Shown here: one piece after another, positions 58,776-64,000 of the stretch
Numbering within the stretch: position 1 is the first letter of the stretch
Layout of the letters: each line of letters opens with the position of its first letter
Assembly (NCBI GenBank): GCA_018398805.1
Contig: JAGFBZ010000863.1
Span: forward strand, 496,001 to 560,000
Direction: 5' to 3'
DNA from: Hirundichthys speculiger
Taxonomy: Eukaryota > Chordata > Actinopteri > Beloniformes > Exocoetidae
Length of the DNA: 64,000 nt
Notes under the pieces: model-generated
Databases searched by the model: none
The model's input: only the letters and a program-made list of their open reading frames with translations
Told to the model about the DNA's origin: nothing
Position numbers and translations under genes: made by a program

Positions 58776-61590
58776 TGTCGGAAAATCTCAATTTTGAGGG
58801 CGATACAGCCATCAAACTCGTCCCTCAATTTGACTTTCTAAGAATCGGGACAGCACTTGCCCTTAGCGGGAGCGTGCATTTTTGAGATTGAGGGTTGAGA
58901 TTGAGGGTTAAGGGAGGAATTAGAATTCACCCTTACTCTCATTTCTAGATGGTAACATTTATTAACATTATATAAATAAATTATTACTAATTTTATCTAT
59001 TTTGAAAGGACATCTAAAGAGACATAGGGAAAGGAGAAAGCTTGAGAGAATGAATAATAAAGAGTTGGACTTGAACTTAGGGCTGCTGCCTCTGCTTATG
59101 GAGCATCAGCACTACCAAGTGAGCTGCAATTAAATGCTTTCAATAAAGCACAGTTCCACGCTGGAAATCACTGAGCTCCTGAGAGCGACCCATTCTTTCA
59201 CAAATGTTTGTAAAACAGTCTACATGTCTAGGTGCCTAATTTTATACACCTGTGGACATGGAAGTGATTGGAACACCTGATTCTGATCATTTGGAGGGAT
59301 TAACAAATACTTTTGGCAATATAGTGTACATACGCATCACGTCTGGTGTAAAACTACATATTTCATGGGTTCCTGGGCATTGGCGTATGAAAATGGGCTC
59401 AATAGTGCCACCTGCTTCAAGTTTATTGACAAGCCCCAGCATATGGTTTCACCTTCAAACATGAATGTTGTGTGACTGATAGATCTGACTAAGACCTACC
59501 AAAAACTCTTGGACCCATGCTCTAACACCAAGAAAACATCCTGTATTGTCAAGTAAACATGCCATTTTTTTTGCAATATTTTGATCCTTTCCAGGTACAA
59601 TTAACCTGCTTGAGGCTGTTTTTTCTTGAATTCGAGATGTTTATAATGTATGGTTTATAATCAAGTTCTCAGAGAGAGCTACATTTTATGACTACTACTT
59701 AAAAATGTGTTTTTGAAAGAATTATGATAATTATGAATTAATATAGGTGTAGACAGTTGCCAACAAGAAGTATAGCACAATGCCAAAAGTATCCTGTCAT
59801 GATCCAGGAAAAGAAAACGTGTTTGACAGCAGGGACCCAGTGCAAATCATAGCCCCATTGGCTGTGACTCGGCCATACATTGTTTAATCTGCACTAAAAT
59901 GGATGAGTATGATTGTAGTCCTATCCTGAACACATAGAACCTGTAATATTCGGGAACAGTTGTAGTGCCACCTATTGGCAACAGGAAGTATCATGTTTTG
60001 TATGAGGCAGCCCTGCTTCTACTGAGGTGAGCTGACATATCTCAAACATGTTCAGTCAGTAGTAAAGACATTGACCATGACTGACAGTGAAAACTGTAAC
60101 TTTTTATAAAAGGGTCACATGAGAGTATGATGCACTTCGATCTTTTGCCATGAATGGAAATGTTGTTCTGAATTACACATACATTATCCAATCTTCTCAA
60201 AGATTCATATATTTGATGATTCTTTCACTCTGAACAAGTGTATTCGACAATCTTGGACAGTGACTACTGTCTCATCAAATCATCATTATTTTGGTCACAT
60301 TATTTAGTGTATTTTCTATTGTCTGTGCTTTATCAGATCAGCCTTGGATTACTACAGCTCATACTGAAAAAGTCCTCACTTCACCATACAATTTTTGTGC
60401 ATGGACAAGTCTGAGGTAACAGCAGTAATGTGTTCAGTTTTCCTGGTTCTTGTTAGAACTCTGGCAACAGGGTTCATCATGATCTGAAGCTGTCTAATCA
60501 GACAAAAGATCATTATGGTAGTCAAGTCTGCTGGAGATGAAGTCTGGATAAGTTTCTGTAAATCTGCTTTTGACATCAGATCTTCTGACTCTTTATGTTG
60601 GTTTCAGATTATACACAGCTGTGTATAAACTGAAAAGCAGCAACCTTTCCATTTTATAACCAAATACAATTATGACAGTATTGTCTTTATTCCTGAATGG
60701 CTTGTGAAGATGGTGGACGGCTGAGGGGACAGTGGCCATGGGTGTGATGGCCCGATAAACGCTGCTTGCAGCTTTAATTTAATTTATTCTTTTTTAAAAT
60801 GTATTTCTAATTTAAATTATTAAATATTACTTTTATGCTTGTATGATTTATGGAATGATTCTATTTGCCTTCTTGTGATTTTATGCATCCGTAAAGCATT
60901 TTGAATTGCCTTGTGTACGAATTGTGCTCTACAAATAAACTTGCCTTGTCTTGCCTAAAGTTCTTAATTTTACATTTTTCTACACTGATAAAGAGGCTAT
61001 GTTGATGTTGCTTTTCTCATAATGTTTTCTGGCACTTAGAAAGCATCACGTGGCTGTATGGACAAAGTTTAACAGAATGTCAATGATAGAGAAACAAGCA
61101 GGTGTACAAATGGATGAGAAAATGTACACCTGTACTGCTTTCACTGCTAGTGACTTCTGAACTGGAAGGTTAAAGTACAAAAGAGTCAATTTCCATGTAA
61201 TTCTGATAAAGTCATTACATAAACTCTCAATTCAATGGAATTTTAGGGAGTGAAACTGACTCTAATAAAATTTATTAGGAACATATTTTAACTAAGTACA
61301 ATCCCTTCAAAGCAATTTCAGTTCAATTAGAAAATTGAAATCATGATATTAAGGAGAAGCTTTTGATGTTTTAGTCAGACTTAAGGACAAACACAATAAA
61401 CGCATGCTAGAGGGACTGTCAATAGAAAGAATAACATCTTAATCATTCACCCACTAACTCTGATTGTGCAATCCATAATTTTACCCTATGTAAGTACACC
61501 TGTAGTAAGCCAGGACTGTTAATGTCTTCACAAAAGCTGTCAAGAAAAATACACACAAGTTGGACTATGATGATGAGAACACAGACAGCT
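58776..61590. other. Intergenic DNA with decayed repeats
   Basis: No gene is recognised. Near 59200-59332 the text ends ACTTTTGGCAATATAGTGTA, the terminus of a Tc1/mariner-type MITE. Near 59380-60010, phrases such as AATAGTGCCACCTGCTTCAA and TAGTGCCACCTATTGGCAAC, and near 60745 GGCCCGATAAACGCTGCTTG, belong to old dispersed fish repeats. A retroposon tail ends near 60955 (GTGCTCTACAAATAAACTTG followed by CCTTGTCTTGCC). None of the short open frames shows a domain. Confidence 0.45.
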
Positions 61591-61597
61591 GTGAGCA

Positions 61598-61605
61598 GGT
61601 ATATA
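61598..61605 (+). promoter_or_regulatory. TATA box of ependymin-like gene
   Basis: GTATATAT in the context GCAGGTATATATGGCTGC lies about 65 bp before the ATG at 61667. A start site near 61628-61632 would give a leader of about 35-40 bases. The tight TATA-ATG-signal peptide-donor arrangement is typical of small, strongly expressed secreted-protein genes. Confidence 0.55.
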
Positions 61606-61666
61606 TGGCTGCTTACATGAACCACCAGACCACTTGCAGGTCATCGGACACCCAAACCTTTGCACG

Positions 61667-61742
61667 ATGAACTTTGTCAGTGTACTGTTCTCCCTCAGCC
61701 TAATGCTGGCAACTGCTGCCAGCCAGAACCCTAAACCCTGTG
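61667..61742 (+). CDS. First coding exon of secreted protein, ependymin-like (partial)
   Basis: The exon encodes MNFVSVLFSLSLMLATAA followed by SQNPKPC and ends TGT G|GTAAGT, phase 1. The first 18-19 residues form a clear signal peptide: a short start, a hydrophobic core of Leu, Val and Phe, and small residues at the cleavage site. The mature start QNPKPC resembles the beginning of fish ependymin and ependymin-like proteins, where a Pro-Cys precedes a Pro-Pro-Leu-Leu segment in the next exon. Ependymins are secreted, calcium-binding glycoproteins of extracellular fluid. The next exon is not found before the window ends, so the gene extends to the right and family assignment rests on one short exon. 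Confidence 0.55.
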
Positions 61743-61783
61743 GTAAGTATTTCTGTTTACACACACACATACACACACATATA

Positions 61784-62056
61784 TAGATAGATAGATAGAT
61801 AGATAGATAGGTAGATAGGTTAGATAGGTTAGGTAGATATATTAGAGCTGGGCCAACAATTAAAAATTTTAATCGCAATAAATTGTATGATTTCACTGAC
61901 TGCATTGTATATGCGAAATCAAATAATGAATTCAAAAGTAGTGTTAAGGTCACTTTTATTTAAATGTTCCACTGCCGTATGAACTAAAGTGCCATCACAT
62001 TTGTTGTTAAAACACTTTTAACATCAACACTTGTCAGATAGATAGATAGATAGATG
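61784..62056. repeat. GATA microsatellite flanking a hAT fragment
   Basis: A GATA run (about 61784-61840) and a second one (62036-62056) enclose about 190 bp. That piece begins TAGAGCTGGGCCAACAATTA, a hAT-type terminus, and continues AAATTTTAATCGCAATAAAT. The rest reads as 3' UTR-like sequence of a hAT element. No open frame remains. Confidence 0.5.
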
Positions 62057-62074
62057 TACTTATAGTACATTGTA

Positions 62075-63716
62075 TTGTACTATTGTATTTATAGGTGCTG
62101 TGTTAGAGCCGAACAGCACAGTGGCAGTGCAGGTTGACAAGGAGAGGGTACAGAGGGTGTTCCGGGGCGTGAAGGAGAGGAAAAGTCCGGGTCCCGATGG
62201 TATCGGAGGTCGGATTCTGAGGAACTGTGCCGAACAGCTGGCAGACATCTTCTGCTTCATCTTCTCCTGGTCCCTCCAGGTCCACAGGGTGCCCCGCCTG
62301 TGGAAGGACTCAATTATCATCCCTGTGCCCAAAAATAAATGCACGAAGGCAGTAAAAGACTTCAGACCCGTGGCACTTACCTCCTTGGTAATGAAGTCAT
62401 TTGAGAGGATAGTGAAGGACGATATTATGAACACTGTCCAGGCAAACTTGGACCCTCTCCAGTTTGCGTATCGGCCGGGGAGGGGGGTCGATGATGCAAT
62501 AATCACCCTTCTCAACATGATTATGTTGCATTTAGATGGTGTCGGAAGTTTTGTCCACCTGCTTTTTATTGATTTTACATCTGCTTTTAACTGCATTCAG
62601 CCCCACATTTTAGCCGAGCGTCTTTTTAAATTTTAACATTGACAAAGGTCTGGTTCACTGGCTGTTGGATTTTTTAACTGACAGATCACAACGGGTCAGG
62701 GTCAACGGCGTTCTGTCTGACGTCCTCTTCTCCTCCACCGGCTCTCCTCAGGGTTTGCGTCCTTTCTCCGCTCCTTTTTGTATTATATACAAACGCTTGT
62801 CGGAGTTTACATGAGAAGCGTCACATCATTAAGTTCGCCGATGATTCTGTGATCGTGTCCCTCCTCAGCCACGACGACCCCGTGCCCGGCCCTGTAGTGG
62901 AGGACTTCATTCGGTGGTGCAAATCGTCTTTCCTGACCATTAACGTCGACAAAACCAAGGAAATGACCATTGATTTTAGGAAGTCCCGTGCAACCACCGC
63001 TCCCCTGTCTATCAACGGTCTAGCTGTAGAAACAGTCCAGCTGTACAAATACCTCGGGACGCTAATTGATGACAGGTTGTCCTTCGATAACCAGATTGAT
63101 GCCGTGTGCAAAAAGGCCAATCAGCGCCTGTACTTCCTCCGGAAACTCAGGAATTTTAACATTGACACACGTTTTATGAAAATGTTTTATTCTTGTTTTA
63201 TTGAATCTGTCTTGACATTTTCTTTTATTTGCTGGTTCGGGCTAATTACTCTTAAAATCGCAGTAGACTCCAGGGGATTATCAAAGTGTGCAGTAGAATT
63301 GTTGGCACCCCCCTGACAGAAATCTCAGCCTTGCATAGAACCAGGTCCTTGAAGAAGGCAAGACTGGTCTCCTCTGACCCGAGCCACCCCCTGGCATCTG
63401 AATTCAGGTTGCTCCCCTCCAGACGGAGATTTCAGATGCCAAAAATAAGAACAAACAGATTTAAAAAATCCTGGGTTCCGGTGGCCATTGGCCTTTTAAA
63501 TAATGAATAGTTTTTACCCCCCTTTTAAGACATACTGCACTGTGGGCAACTAAGCTAAACTAATTTTATCTCTGTTTCTATTATTTTATTGCTTTTAATT
63601 GTCTTTGTTTACCAGTGTTGTGCATTTTATTGTTGTGGTTATTGTTATTGTCACTGTCTTGCTGCTAATGCACTGTTAATTGCCCCCTGGGGACAATAAA
63701 GTTTTCTTGACTTGAC
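62075..63716 (+). pseudogene. L2/Rex-type LINE reverse transcriptase, damaged, 5' truncated
   Basis: The first frame (to 62634) encodes RT blocks: KSPGPDGIGGRILRNCAEQL, then DFRPVALTS, LDPLQFAYRPGRG and LLFIDFTSAFNCIQP. The frame is then broken near 62630. SPQG is visible near 62746, where an extra base shifts the frame again. The catalytic FADD box is at about 62836 (IIKFADDSVIVSLLS), followed by LTINVDKTKEMTIDFRKS and YLGTLIDDRLSFDNQID to about 63240. A third break follows, then ORF C-terminus to 63510. The trailer ends GACAATAAAGTTTTCTTGAC with a TTGAC repeat. No endonuclease domain is present. It lies inside the likely first intron of the ependymin-like gene. Confidence 0.88.
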
Positions 63717-64000
63717 TTGACTTTATTGATCCCAAACTGGGAAATTGCAGTGTAGCAGCAACAATTAAATGGCAATATAAAAAACAGAAGGTATTCCTAT
63801 TTACAGAATATTTATAAGACACATATAAAAAACACACAAGAGCAATAATAAAAAAAAAAGTGTATGTACAAATAGTGCAATGAGTTGCAGGTGCAGTGAA
63901 CTGAAGGTGCATTGAATTAAGGTGTGTTATGAACCACAGAAAAACATCAGGCAAGAGTCTTATTGTACAGTGCAATGCTTGTGGCAGGAAAGATTTCCTG
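63717..64000 (-). mobile_element. Second LINE/SINE 3' end, opposite orientation
   Basis: Immediately after the LINE tail, GACTTTATTGATCCCAAACT followed by GGGAAATTGCAGTGTAGCAG is the reverse complement of another fish retroposon 3' end (GATCAATAAAGT). The two elements meet tail to tail at the CTTGA repeat. The copy continues past the right edge, so its length is unknown. Confidence 0.6.

Noticed and set aside
62060..62596. 178-residue minus-strand frame
   Set aside because: It is the antisense of the LINE reverse transcriptase frame, whose plus strand carries the recognisable RT motifs.

Overview
The window is nuclear DNA of a ray-finned (teleost, probably percomorph) fish. The evidence is compact vertebrate genes with GT-AG introns, decayed Tc1-like and hAT-like DNA transposons, L2/Rex-type LINE tails ending in AATAAAG plus a short tandem repeat, and long TA, TG and TTTC microsatellites. 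All recognised genes lie on the + strand.

Layout. Positions 1-11.8 kb hold no convincing protein gene. This is probably regulatory DNA upstream of an Msx-class homeobox gene (two coding exons, 12004-13358, promoter just upstream). Next is atp5pd, subunit d of mitochondrial ATP synthase (coding 18141-21343, first non-coding exon near 16.7 kb). A CCAAT-rich, TATA-less promoter near 22.0 kb probably starts pnpla6, the lysophospholipase known as neuropathy target esterase. I reconstructed it as 35 coding positions from 25984 to 53049, in one continuous frame of 1349 residues. From 53 to 61.6 kb there is repeat-rich intergenic DNA. At 61667-61742 there is a short first coding exon for a secreted protein, best matched to the ependymin-like family; the rest of that gene lies beyond the window. 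A damaged L2/Rex-type LINE sits downstream of that exon.

The most interesting feature is in pnpla6. The exon carrying the catalytic aspartate of the patatin dyad exists in two versions, at 46066-46182 and 47986-48102. Both are 117 bp, both have phase 1-1 boundaries, and their products are about 69% identical. Either one, or both in tandem, keeps the frame. The second (canonical) copy is followed by a GC donor site. This looks like an exon duplication offering alternative active-site segments.

Other points are a three-layer nest of transposable elements in a pnpla6 intron, two copies of a hAT-like non-autonomous element (one with a perfect 8-bp target duplication), several long palindromes, and a TTTC minisatellite containing a block that reads like its neighbours with T changed to G. 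The genes do not appear to form a functional pathway; they are simply neighbours: a transcription factor, a respiratory subunit, an ER phospholipase and a secreted protein.
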